A stretch of DNA of 64,000 bases from Effrenium voratum. Lineage: Eukaryota; Sar; Dinophyceae; Suessiales; Symbiodiniaceae. The stretch spans positions 1 to 64,000 of the forward strand of contig CAUJNA010003776.1 of assembly GCA_963377175.1 (NCBI GenBank), in the 5' to 3' direction. This document shows, in pieces, positions 8,840 to 17,410 of the stretch. The number at the start of each line of letters is the position of its first letter. Position 1 is the first letter of the stretch. A program made the translations under genes and the position numbers. Below the pieces are notes generated by a model. It saw nothing but the letters and a program-made list of their open reading frames with translations, had not been told where the DNA came from and did not search any database.

Positions 8840-8918
8840 CTTGTTTGTTGTGCGTCTTGCTTCGGGCTGTTTCCATTGTAGTTTTTTTGTGTCGCCCCCT
8901 GACTGAGGCAACGCCGCT

Positions 8919-9212
8919 TTGGCGCTCGCTCTGCGCCTCATTTGGCCCACGCACGGGCGGTGGTTGACCAATGCGGTGACGGCCGGCGACTACATCGAGG
9001 CGATTTTCGGGGTGACGAACATCGTCGGCACTTGGACCGGGTTTTCGCGCTTCGTGGCCCTGATGGTGATGAACCTGCGGTTCCTGGTGTGGTCGCTGCC
9101 CTTCACCACGTCGCAGCTCCTGCAGAAGATTTGGACCTACTCCGACCTCTGCGAGATGGTGAAGAGCGTCGACCTTGCGACTCGCCGCCGGGCTGCTGCC
9201 GCTGGTTGGTGA
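8919..9212 (+). CDS. Exon-like ORF with hydrophobic segment
   Basis: This + frame reads TNAVTAGDYIEAIFGVTNIV, then a hydrophobic segment around FVALMVMNLRFLVWSLPF that could cross a membrane, then WTYSDLCEMVKSVDLATR. Its codons are GC-ending, as in the other presumed exons. The 3' end enters a short tandem repeat. No family recognised; the gene would continue in both directions through introns. Confidence 0.35.
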   Translation: MALALRLIWPTHGRWLTNAVTAGDYIEAIFGVTNIVGTWTGFSRFVALMVMNLRFLVWSLPFTTSQLLQKIWTYSDLCEMVKSVDLATRRRAAAAGW

Positions 9213-9365
9213 CCTACTCCGACCTCTGCGGCGAGATGGCAGTCGACCTTGCGACTCGCCGCCGGGCTGCTGCCGCTGGTTGGTGAGTGTTGGCTGAGCT
9301 GGCGGCGGTGCTTTTCGACTCGCCGCCGGGCTGCTGCCGCTGGTTGGCATTGGTGAGTGTTGGGT
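9135..9365 (+). repeat. Imperfect tandem repeats of exon-end sequence
   Basis: The phrase tcgaccttgcgactcgccgc with the following ctgctgccgctggttggt occurs at about 9170 and 9243, with a shortened copy at about 9317. The preceding acctactccgacctctgcg is duplicated as well. This looks like a local 76-bp duplication at the end of the exon-like ORF. Confidence 0.7.
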
Positions 9366-9596
9366 GAGCTGGCGGCGGTGTTTTTCGGTCAATCAATGCA
9401 TTATTAAATAGACAGTCTGGGGGAATTTTATTTCAAGAGGATGACATGTGGAGTGAAACTTGACCCCATTTCAAATTTCTGGAGTACACCAAACAAACAT
9501 CTGGCCCACCAAAAGAAACCATACTTGGTCCACCCTCCCCACGCATCTAAGATCTACCAATGAACAAAATAGAAATTGACAAATAATTGATTGACC

Positions 9597-9680
9597 GCTT
9601 AGTTAGCTACGGAATCCACCGGTCAAAAACTGACCGCTTAGGCTTAGTTAGCTACGGAATCCACCGGTCAAAGACTGGTA
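9597..9680 (+). repeat. Direct repeat, about 40 bp
   Basis: The stretch ttagttagctacggaatcca, continuing with ccggtcaaa, occurs twice in a row (from about 9600 and 9643). Around it, 9,400-10,000 shows no supportable gene. Confidence 0.75.
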
Positions 9681-10034
9681 TTAATGTCGGAATCGTCAGC
9701 TGAGAAACTTGCCCGGCGAGACCATCGGCAACCCTGCGCGACAGCGCCTTGAAAGGAAAACATCGGCGGACTTGTCAAACATTTGCAGTTAGACATGCAA
9801 TTCATGTAGCAAATAAAAAGAGGGAATGGAAAGAATTGATGCACTTTTATCAGGCAGCCCTGCCCTGCCAAATTTTGCCAAATTTTGAAACTAAGGTAAT
9901 CGTTGAACCCCTCGTGACTGTGCGTGTTTTGTGGTGGGCGCTTCAAATTTTGCAGCAAGTTGTCCAAGTCGTTGAAGGCGTTGTCGATTTGCGTCTGGAC
10001 GATTCAAGGCAATTGCCGCGACTTAGACTTGGCC

Positions 10035-10340
10035 AGCACTAAGCCGCCCGTCGAGTTCCATCCGGGCGGCTCAGGGCTTGTCAAGACTAAGACTTGGCAT
10101 TGGCCAGTCCGGGCGATTCAAGGCTTGCCAAGCCTTGGCCAGCCCTAAGTCGCCCGTCGAATTTACATCCGGGCGACTCAGGGCTTGCCAAGCCTTGGCT
10201 AAGTCGGTCGAATTGAAGTTAGGCGATTCAGGGCTTGTCAAGCCAGCCCTAAGTCACCCGTCGATTTGCATCCGGGCGACTCAGGGCTTAGCTTGTCAAG
10301 CCTTGAACTTAACCAGCAGTAATCGCCTGTCGGATTAAAT
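10035..10340 (+). repeat. Array of GC-rich hairpin repeats
   Basis: Three units near 10,043, 10,150 and 10,250 share the layout cgcccgtcga, a short spacer, then tccgggcgactcagggctt and gtcaag or gccaag. The halves pair as a hairpin. The same arm sequences return at 16.6-17.0 kb and 47.4-47.6 kb. Confidence 0.85.
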
Positions 10341-10395
10341 TCGTCTAAATTTAGTCACTCCCTGGCCAAGCCTGACTGGACGCAACAGACAGTGC

Positions 10396-11091
10396 GTGTC
10401 CGCGTGTGTGCCCTCCATGGCTGCGAGCGATGACTCACCGGGGGCATGGGGAATTTTGAATCACGTAGCAATTTGGCCAACAGTCCCAGCGCAGCAGGTT
10501 CACCAGAGGGCGCAGTCAGTTGCCACAAGTCTCGCGATGGAGCTGGAATGCGACTTGGCATTCGCCAAGGCCGACGAGTTCAGCGTGGAGATCGTCAAGG
10601 CGGCTAAGAGTGAGAAGCCAACGGCGAAAAACAATGAGATGAAGCTGATCCAGGACGAGGAGGACAGCGGCAGCAACGCTGCAGTCTTTGCGGCATTATG
10701 GCGGAGAAGGCGCAAGACGTGGGAGAGCACGTATCTGGTGGGTAGCTGCTTGCCAAAAGACATTTCCTTTCCTTCCGCAGCAGCTGCAAAGCTGGCCAAG
10801 CAACCCTGGGTTCTGGGGACTACAACCGGCTGCGGCTGCCTCCCATGCAGCAAAGCAGGTCTCTCTAGCGACTGGGCCCGTGGAACTGCAGGCCTTGTCA
10901 AAGGCTTTCGCGCCTGGTTCTTGCACAAACACCAGGAATCGCACAACCACGTGAACGCGGTCAAGCAAATGCTCTGCATCGGCGACGGCGGCGGCGCTGG
11001 CGAGGCGATGGCGCTGTCAGAGTTTGAGGCCTTGCTGAAGAATCTGCAGGGCGGACGCTCGCAACGAGGAGACTCAATGTCATTAATTTGA
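10396..11091 (+). CDS. hAT-like transposase gene, exon region with BED-type zinc finger
   Basis: A 231-codon frame. After a charged N-terminal part (AMELECDLAFAKADEF, KSEKPTAKNNEMKLIQDE) it reads RRKTWESTYLVGS, then GCGCLPCSKAG, and after a gap HKHQESHNHVNAV. Cys-x2-Cys with His-x5-His and this spacing fits the BED or C2H2 finger at the N-terminus of hAT transposases. The stretch may include a short intron around 10,750. It lies upstream of exons with the hAT C-terminal signature, in the same direction. Confidence 0.45.
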   Translation: MSACVPSMAASDDSPGAWGILNHVAIWPTVPAQQVHQRAQSVATSLAMELECDLAFAKADEFSVEIVKAAKSEKPTAKNNEMKLIQDEEDSGSNAAVFAALWRRRRKTWESTYLVGSCLPKDISFPSAAAAKLAKQPWVLGTTTGCGCLPCSKAGLSSDWARGTAGLVKGFRAWFLHKHQESHNHVNAVKQMLCIGDGGGAGEAMALSEFEALLKNLQGGRSQRGDSMSLI

Positions 11092-11217
11092 TGTTTCTCG
11101 CAATGTGCTTTCCTCTTTTGACCGATGAAAACATTGCATCTGAGAGTCCGGGTTAATTAAAATTAAGTCGGCTGAGGCTGTTCAAGCTTTGAAGGGCAAT
11201 GCTCTGACAAGACTTCG

Positions 11218-11345
11218 CTGATGACGTGGTGCCTGCACGAGGCAATCACGCAAGCGGACCGGGATTTCCTCAAGACTTGCGAGACCCGAGACCGTCAGCT
11301 TGACAAGAGATGGAAGGCGCCAGCGGTTGCTAATCCGGTTTGGAG
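11218..11345 (+). CDS. Possible small exon of the hAT-like gene
   Basis: Reads MTWCLHEAITQADRDFLKTC and then a basic stretch before the sense is lost. It lies between stronger exons of the transposase-like gene and has the same codon style. Boundaries are uncertain. Confidence 0.25.
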
Positions 11346-11464
11346 GCTGCAACGACGCTTTGGCCACACGTTAGCAAACATTTGTCGATTGCTTTGTCTC
11401 CATCATGTCATTGGTCATCTGTCAAAGTTCCCACAGCACGGCCCCTCGACCTTACAATCACACA

Positions 11465-11510
11465 TGATCGAAACAGAGACTACTAAATTTAGTAGTTGCC
11501 GTTTCGATCA
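11465..11510. repeat. 46-bp near-perfect palindrome
   Basis: The arms tgatcgaaacagagactact and agtagttgccgtttcgatca meet at aaattt, with about three mismatches. It lies in presumed intron sequence and could form a hairpin or be a binding site. Confidence 0.85.
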
Positions 11511-11649
11511 GTGTTGTGGGAACTTTGAATTGCTTGGCTTTGCTTGACGATTGCCAGGACAAGTTCCAGATCCGGTACGGGGTTCTTGGTCTGGCACGCG
11601 GGTGTGGCGAAGCCATTGCAGAAATAGCCGCCTGACTCTATTATCAGCA

Positions 11650-12190
11650 TGTTTTTCAGACCCAGTGTCGTTGCCGCCATTCCCTTATAATAAACCTTGA
11701 CAACCTGTCGGGATTGCTGCCTGTTGCCGCTCAGTTTGCCAAGGCTCAGGGGACACGAAAGGTGCTGCGTGACTTCTGCACGAAGTTCCATGAGCCTCCC
11801 AGATCCTACGCTGGACCCCCGCCAGAATTCGACGAGAACCTCTACGACATGCTGCGGCAACGCATCTAAATCATCTTGGCGGACGCTGCTTCTAATGAGA
11901 TTGGGGCATCCAACGTGAACCGCGGGCGCCGAGACCCTCGCATCGAGGCGGACGACGCTGACATCTTGCTGCCAGGTTTGAAGCTGGTCGCGCGTGACCA
12001 CGCCCACGCCTTCCGCCGTGTGCTGAAGCGACCTTTCCATTGCAGCAGTTACTTGGGCACCCTGATGGCGGAGCATGTTTTGGGAAAGAAGTCGATTGTG
12101 CAAGTGATCGACAGGTCCTTTGTCTTCAGGCAATGGTTTCAGGAGGACGTTGAGAAGCATCACGGGACCATCAGCAACTTGAAATCAGCG
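11650..12190 (+). pseudogene. hAT-like transposase exon with an in-frame stop
   Basis: One frame reads DNLSGLLPVAAQFAKAQG and FCTKFHEPP up to LYDMLRQRI, meets a TAA at 11,867-11,869, and goes on in the same frame with ADAASNEIGASNVNRGRRD, LPGLKLVARDHAHAFRRVL and KKSIVQVIDRSFVFRQWF. Protein-like sequence on both sides of the stop shows a nonsense change in a once-coding exon. The RDHAHAFRRVLKRPF phrase belongs to a family I associate with dinoflagellate transposase-like genes. The exon ends near SNLKSA. Confidence 0.5.
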
Positions 12191-12260
12191 ACTTGTCGTC
12201 TCAAAAAGCAAGACTTTATTAACACCGTTTGTCGAAGCAGCCAGGTTTCCTGTTTGGCTG

Positions 12261-12809
12261 ACTGAGGCGAAACACCGCTTCGAGTCGCACACGACCCCGC
12301 TGTGCCGACTGATTAGCAACCTTCCTGCCAGTATGTCAGTTGCGCAACGGATCATCCAGCATCGGCAAGACGCCGTAGGCAAACATGTGAAACAATGGCT
12401 GGATGATTTCAGCAGCGAAGCGGTCCTTGCCCTGGCAATGGTAGCAGACGCTTCAGACGAATCGCTGCTTCTGATTCGCCAAGTGGACGACGAAGCGGTG
12501 GACAGCTCAGAGCTTGGGAACTACGTGCAGGGCTTCGCGGACCGCATTCAAGCCCTTTTTGCTCAGCGGCAGGCGCTGACAACAGTTGGATACACCAAGT
12601 TTGCCATGGACATGCTGTCCAAAGGCGAACTTGCGTTTTTCTCTTGTGGGCAGGCTCGGCGGCTGCAGCCTTGCGACGGGGACACGGTGGAAAGATGCCT
12701 GGATCGCATGGTCGCTTGGTCCCGCTTAGCCTTGGAAGTTCTTCAAACTGAGTTTCCGCACTACTCCGTCTTCAGCGCCTTCGGGGCCCCTGGGCTTGAA
12801 CAGAACTAA
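12261..12809 (+). CDS. hAT-like transposase central exon
   Basis: The frame begins TEAKHRFESHTTPLCRLISN, directly after the upstream intron, and continues through KHVKQWLDDFSSEAVLALAM, VADASDESLLLIRQVDD and FAQRQALTTVGYTKFAMDML. It ends LERCLDRM-like and FGAPGLEQN before a stop. It is rich in helix formers, like the central region of hAT-type transposases that separates the catalytic residues. No clear catalytic Asp or Glu could be assigned. Confidence 0.45.
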   Translation, partial: TEAKHRFESHTTPLCRLISNLPASMSVAQRIIQHRQDAVGKHVKQWLDDFSSEAVLALAMVADASDESLLLIRQVDDEAVDSSELGNYVQGFADRIQALFAQRQALTTVGYTKFAMDMLSKGELAFFSCGQARRLQPCDGDTVERCLDRMVAWSRLALEVLQTEFPHYSVFSAFGAPGLEQN

Positions 12810-12896
12810 ACGATGATAATCTTACTTGTTTCGATGTTAGCCTGTTTATCGACCTTAAATTAGGAAGCCTTCCTCTGAGAGCTTTTCCAAGGTGTT

Positions 12897-13127
12897 TCCT
12901 TGAAGTCTGTGACCAAGCAGCAAACCGCTTTCCAGAGCGCCGGGGATGACAGCTGCAACAGGTTGGCCAAGTTCTTCAATGTCAGCCCTGGCGGCTTCCA
13001 GGAGCAGCTGCAGCGTTTGAGGCCCTTGGCTGAGAAGCGCTACAGGGAGACCAACACGACGTGCAAGGATGCGTGGATGCACACAATGGCAGCGACGCAG
13101 CGGCGGAAGTCATTGAAGGACTTTTAG
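12897..13127 (+). CDS. hAT-like transposase exon
   Basis: Reads SVTKQQTAFQSAGDDSCNRL, then FFNVSPGGFQEQLQRLRPLA and WMHTMAATQRRK. It sits between the central exon and the exon with the dimerisation motif and has the same codon use. The 5' boundary is estimated. Confidence 0.4.
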   Translation, partial: SLKSVTKQQTAFQSAGDDSCNRLAKFFNVSPGGFQEQLQRLRPLAEKRYRETNTTCKDAWMHTMAATQRRKSLKDF

Positions 13128-13162
13128 TTGTGGGATAAAATTACAGTCCACTTTTTCGACAG

Positions 13163-13438
13163 GCGGGTCCCGTCCCCGCCCAGGAGTCCTATCCAGCAGA
13201 TGACCTGGCCATCGTCGTGCGCCGGTATCTGGCTTGGCAAGCATCGTCCAGCGGCGTGGAGCAGAACTTTGCAAAGGGCGAGCGGAACAACGCCACTGGC
13301 CATTCCCAAGCATCCGCGTCGTACGATGCAAGGGCCATGAAGATATTGTTGGCGCCACTAAGCCCCCCGGATTTCAAGGTCATTGTCACGAACGCGGCGG
13401 AACTCTATGCAACTTGCCGCTCCGGCGCCCTGGCGTGA
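13163..13438 (+). CDS. hAT-like transposase exon with C-terminal dimerisation motif
   Basis: The frame reads PADDLAIVVRRYLAWQASSS followed by GVEQNFAKGER, then ARAMKILLAPLSPPDFKVIV. The string SSSGVEQNFAK matches the conserved end of the hAT dimerisation domain, where W, a Ser pair and E(R/Q)xFS are typical. This is the best single piece of evidence that the gene at 10.4-14.5 kb derives from a hAT-type transposase. Confidence 0.55.
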   Translation, partial: AGPVPAQESYPADDLAIVVRRYLAWQASSSGVEQNFAKGERNNATGHSQASASYDARAMKILLAPLSPPDFKVIVTNAAELYATCRSGALA

Positions 13439-13556
13439 TTCCACTTGCCACTTTAATATGTTTTAACACCGTTTGTTTTTTTGCTGGTTTTCGTGTGTGT
13501 TTAAGAACATTGACTTGTTCGCCTGGCCAACGTCATTATCATCTCACTTGTCCGAG

Positions 13557-14488
13557 GCGCAAGCCGCAAGCGGACGCAGGAGCGGATTGACAAGAATGTG
13601 AAGCGCGCCAAGCAGGAGGGGACAGAAGCAGCGTTTATCAGATCCAGGCGGGACAGTGTTGCAAACGCAACACCCTCTTTGAACATGGCCGACCTGGCCT
13701 TCGACATGGACGAGCACCCGGCCACAAATGACAAAGTGTCTGAGTACTGGACTGAGAGTTACGAGGTTGAGTACCAGTTCCAAAAGTCAAAGCAAACACA
13801 TTACAAGGTGGACGGCGTCCTGGACGGCCTCATTGATCAAAATGCAGTGGACCAAGAAACTATGGAGACAGCAGCCAAAGCTGAGCGCGACGCGGACAAG
13901 GGGCATATCAGAGACAGGCTCTCCAAGGATGCTTTGCAGATGCGGCTTAACGGCTCCATGGATTGGGAAAAGATTCAAGGCAGCAAGGCTTGGCTGGACC
14001 CCGCCATCTCTGTTGCAGACTTGCAAGTGGCAATGAGCGCCCGAAATTTGGTCAAAACCACGGAGCGATTGGAGGCAGACATTTTCATTGTCAACGACGC
14101 TGGCAATTTGCCGGAGAGGGTGAAATTGATGGCTGCCTTGCTTGGTCGGCAGATCATGGATGTCTGCCTCCTGGAAGGCAAGAAAGGGATCCTTCTGAAG
14201 TTTCAGCCTGCCTCGCAGACGCGGCGTCAGAAGGTCTTCTTTTCCACAAAGTTCCGTGAGAGCCACGCCCAATTCATTAAGCCGATCAAGGACATTGTGA
14301 ACCGTCCCGGAAGTAAATGGAAGCTCGCAGCCGTTGGGGCAGACGCAACCATGATCTTGGCAACCTCGGCTGAAGTTGGACGAGCTGCTGTTCTCAGTGG
14401 AAATTCGCAGGGTTATCTCAGCAAGGCGAGCTTTCTGGAAAACATTTCCAGGCTTGACTTGCGCGCTTCGGGTTTTTACACGCCATAG
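13557..14488 (+). CDS. Last exon of the hAT-like gene, unassigned C-terminal part
   Basis: Open from the acceptor near 13,557 (RGASRKRTQERIDKNVKRAK) to the TAG at 14,486-14,488. It includes DSVANATPSLNMADLAFDMD, a charged middle and ADIFIVNDAGNLPERVKLMA, LLGRQIMDVCLLEGKKGILL and FSTKFRESHAQFIKPIKDIV. The fold seems alpha/beta. I do not recognise the domain; it is not part of a usual hAT protein, so it could be an added C-terminal domain or a separate gene. Codon use matches the upstream exons. Confidence 0.5.
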
Positions 14489-14741
14489 TAGCGTAATCGC
14501 TGGCAAGGGGAAGTTGCCATCTACGTAGGGGCTGCCTAAGCGCATGGCAGAGACTAGTGCTGATCGAGTTGAAACAACCCTGGGCATCCTTTCTGCAATG
14601 CTGAGTTTCAATCTCGCCGCAAACAAAACTAAACAAGTGTTTTGAATTGACTTGACATTGATTGATTGACAGCGCTCGCGAAGCTTTCTTGGCTCTTACT
14701 AATGTGGCGGGTCCCGGCTCATCAATGATTGTGAATGGTCA

Positions 14742-15010
14742 ATGGCAAGGCTCGTGATGGAGCTCGACCTTGCGTGCCGAAGGGTCGCGGACACAATCCG
14801 CACGCTGGCGGCAACCCGTCACGCTGTGACTTTCAGCCAGTTCCTTAGTAAGCTTGTGCGAGGGATGCGAAGTAGTTTTCACACTACTATAGACCAAGGC
14901 TTCGCCATCTTTCATGTTGAGCGCTTCATTGAGCGGAAGCTGACCGACCAAGAGGCGTTACATTGTTGGGTTTTGCCCAAGCAAGGGCCGGCAACTGGTT
15001 TAGCCTTTGT
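14742..15010 (+). CDS. Exon-like ORF, unassigned
   Basis: Reads MARLVMELDLACRRVADTIR, then VTFSQFLSKLVRGMRSSF and FHVERFIERKLTDQEALHCW. The sequence is plausible as a helical protein segment, and it loses sense after about 15,010. A second fragment at 15,152-15,337 (PEVPADVQRALKDDNEACSI) may belong to the same gene. No family recognised. Confidence 0.3.
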
Positions 15011-15337
15011 CCCGAGTCTCGCTGCAGGAACTCGCGGTGTTGACACGCATCGACGAACTGCTCGGCGAAGAAATCACGGTCAGCGAAGCCGGACTCTCAG
15101 TTACGTGTTACGCGTTAGCCTTTTTCACTGCCATGTCAGGTTCGGACTAGCTTGGCCATTGCGCCTGAGGTGCCTGCTGACGTGCAAAGGGCGCTGAAGG
15201 ATGACAATGAGGCTTGCTCAATCCTAGTCACGGAATCTAGTATGAATGATGTTGCGCCAGGTCACGCAGCACCGGACTTGCGCGCGATGCATTGCAGAAG
15301 GCTGCTGCGGCCTCACTTTGAACGTCAGGTAGGGTGA

Positions 15338-15740
15338 CGAGCTGTTGCATTGCTACTGTAAGGTCACCATTGCAAAAAGGCAGAAGAAGCCTTGCCCTCA
15401 GCAAAACTTGAGTGACGAGCGCCATCGGGGGGTCTCCCAACTGACAAAGGCAAGCGCCAGTGAGCAGACGGACGCTAGCTAGATCTAGCTAGACTTTGGC
15501 AATCCAGGGCACAGGAGCTGGAAAACGCACTTTGCGCGCGCAGTGCTGTCTTGCTGGCAATTCGTGAACGCACTCCGTGTGAATTTGAGTCTTGGAATTT
15601 TAGGGTCAAGCGCGAGCTCATGTCATTTCCAAGGTTTATTCCAACACTTAATGATGTTGCTTTGGTTAACACTTGATTACAATTATGATTATTTCATATC
15701 CGCTTGCCAATTTTTTCAGAACGCAACCTGCGCGGGCGGC
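15338..15740. other. Gene-free stretch before the kinase
   Basis: No supportable exon. It holds a short ctagct repeat near 15,475-15,495 and AT-richer sequence just ahead of the kinase start, consistent with an intergenic or intronic segment. Confidence 0.4.
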
Positions 15741-16120
15741 ATGGCGACGACGGACAATGACAAGGGCGAGGATCTGATCCAGGCCACTCTGGCCAAAAAG
15801 GGCTACACCGAGGTGTCCAAGCTGGGCGAAGGTGGCATGGGAGTGGTCTACAAGTGCCGCCACGCCGACGGGGGCCTCCGCGTCTTGAAGTTCTCGCGCG
15901 GGGACTTCGAATCCAGCGAGGAGGGCCAGGCACTCCTGGAGGAGGGCAACCAGATGAGGCAGCTAAGGCACCCGAACCTGGTTCAGATCTGGCAGTTGAT
16001 TATGACCCCGACCTTGGTCATGCTGGAGCTGGAGTTCCTCGCGGGGGGCGACCTACACTGTCGGATCCACGACCCCCAGGGGCGGCCGATCTCCAGCAAG
16101 ATCCTCATGATTCGCGCTTA
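15741..16120 (+). CDS. Ser/Thr protein kinase, exon 1 (N-lobe)
   Basis: Starts at ATG 15,741 (MATTDNDKGEDLIQATLAKK). The glycine loop LGEGGMGVVYKC, the Lys of RVLKFSRG, a Glu-rich helix C (EEGQALLEEGNQMRQL), RHPNLVQIWQL and the hinge VMLELEFLAGGDLHCRI follow in the order of an N-lobe. This is a eukaryotic-type Ser/Thr kinase. The frame loses sense after ISSKILM, so the donor site is near 16,100. Later exons supply the catalytic loop. The substrate cannot be read from the sequence. Confidence 0.8.
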
Positions 16121-16149
16121 GTCATTGCTTTCCGGGTGAACACTGGCTA

Positions 16150-16217
16150 ACAAGTCTCTGACACTGAGGAAGTGGATGCGCGAATGCATGAGCGGGCTCT
16201 ACCACATGCACCGAGCC
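16150..16217 (+). CDS. Ser/Thr protein kinase, exon 2
   Basis: The short frame KSLTLRKWMRECMSGLYHMH (then RA) is the helix E segment that precedes the catalytic loop. The next exon opens with the loop itself, so the order is right. Splice borders are approximate. Confidence 0.55.
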
Positions 16218-16395
16218 TTAGTAGTCTTAGTCTATTAGTCTAAGACTTGCTGGGGCGCGTGTGGTTCAAGCTGATTACTGATCAACGACGACTGTTGTTT
16301 GAACTGTTTTCCGCATCTAAGCTGTCACCGAACAATGACATGATTCAAACAGTTTTCTGTGTTTGTGATATCGGCGAATCCAGTGCTACTAAGGA

Positions 16396-16510
16396 GCCAA
16401 GCTTATGCATTGCGACATAAAGCCGGCCAACATCCTCCTGACGGAGACCCAGACCGCGAAGATCGCAGACTTCGGCCTGGTCTACAAGTTGGGGGACACA
16501 GACACTTGGA
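16396..16510 (+). CDS. Ser/Thr protein kinase, exon 3 (catalytic loop and DFG)
   Basis: Reads MHCDIKPANILLTETQTAKI, then ADFGLVYKLGDT. HCDIKPANILL is the catalytic loop (HxDxxxxN, with Cys in place of Arg of HRD), and ADFG is the metal-binding DFG. The change of Arg to Cys in HRD makes it a non-RD kinase, often not regulated by activation-loop phosphorylation. After LGDTDT an intron full of hairpin repeats begins. Confidence 0.75.
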
Positions 16511-16599
16511 TGCACGTTAGCTTAGCAGAAACATTTAATGTTGTTGTTTCAATTCAGGGCTTTGCCAGGCATAGCAGGCTGAGGCGTTTCCTGTCAGTC

Positions 16600-17022
16600 G
16601 TGGCAAGCCCTGAGTTGCCCGAATTGTCGTCGGGCGACTCAGGGCTGCCAGGCTGAGGGCTGATCCTGCGGCTGCATTTAATTTCCTTTCAAATTCAGTC
16701 CTGGCAAGCCCTGAGTTGCCCGAGTCTGATTGTCATCGGGTGACTCAGGGCTTACCGAGGGCCGGTCGGCAGCTGCGCTCCCCTCTTACCTGGCAAGCCC
16801 TGAATTGCCCGAGTTGTCATCGGGCGACTCAGGGCTTACTCAGGCTGAGGGCGGGTCGGCAGCTGCATTGCCTCTTAGTCCTGGCAAGCCCTGACGAGTC
16901 TGAGTTGCCCAAGTTGTCATTGTCGGGCAGGCAACTCAGGGCTTACTTAGTTAGGCTGAGGGCTGGTCGGCAGCTGAGCGTTCACTCTTAGTCCTGGCAA
17001 TCCCTGAGTTGCCCGACAAGCC
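16600..17022 (+). repeat. Intronic array of palindromic repeats
   Basis: Four hairpins with arms close to gccctgagttgcccga and tcgggcgactcagggc lie at 16,607-16,645, 16,708-16,751, 16,797-16,835 and 16,888-16,942. A half copy follows near 17,003. Between them, ggctgagggc, ggtcggcagctg and cctcttagtcctggcaa recur, giving a period of about 90-100 bp. The array sits in the kinase intron between the DFG exon and the next exon. The arms differ by compensating or tolerated changes, which suggests the hairpin shape is kept. Related arrays occur at 10.0 and 47.4 kb. Confidence 0.9.
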
Positions 17023-17097
17023 CCAAATTGACTGACAGATGAGTTGATTTGCCGTTATGATGTGTTCAGACAGAGGGAACTGCTTTCAAATTCAAGA

Positions 17098-17242
17098 CGC
17101 TGGCTCAGGCGCCCTTCCGCGGAACCATGTGTCACATGCCCGCCGACGAGGTCTTATCCTTCACACTGACTCCATGGACGGACCTCTACGGGCTAGGGGG
17201 GGCGACGCTGTTTGAGGCCGTTGAGAAGCGTCCAATGATGCC
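17098..17242 (+). CDS. Ser/Thr protein kinase, exon 4, left half (split by LINE insertion)
   Basis: Reads LAQAPFRGTMCHMPADEVLS, then TPWTDLYGLGGATLFEAVEK and RPMMP, fitting the activation segment end, helix F (TDLYGLGGATLFE, as in D-x-W-S-L-G) and what follows. The sense stops at 17,242, inside MMP. It resumes at 27,198 with MGPLAA in the same frame after the 16-bp duplicated target. The exon was therefore whole before the LINE jumped in. Confidence 0.75.
17227..17242 (+). repeat. Target-site duplication, left copy
   Basis: The 16 bases agcgtccaatgatgcc recur exactly at 27,182-27,197, flanking the LINE. Confidence 0.85.
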
Positions 17243-17410
17243 AAGCTATTTTGGTTCGAGCCTTCTCGGGGCGTAGTTTGGGTGCGGCATGGGAGTGCTG
17301 TAGCTGATTCGGACCATTTCAGATACACGGTTTGTGGCGAGCACTATCTATTGGCGATTGCAACTGATTGGTCTCCCTTCGGATATTTGGCTTTGTATTT
17401 GGGGTTCAGC

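Noticed and set aside
8739..9392. 217-codon - strand ORF rich in Arg, Gln and Pro
   Set aside because: Low-complexity product caused by the tandem repeat; the + frame has better protein texture and agrees with neighbouring exon direction.
13787..14626. 279-codon - strand ORF
   Set aside because: Antisense to a + strand exon with more convincing sequence and matching codon use; no motif on the - strand.
16600..17022. Rho-independent terminators from GC hairpins
   Set aside because: The setting is an intron of a eukaryotic kinase gene; no T-run follows the hairpins.
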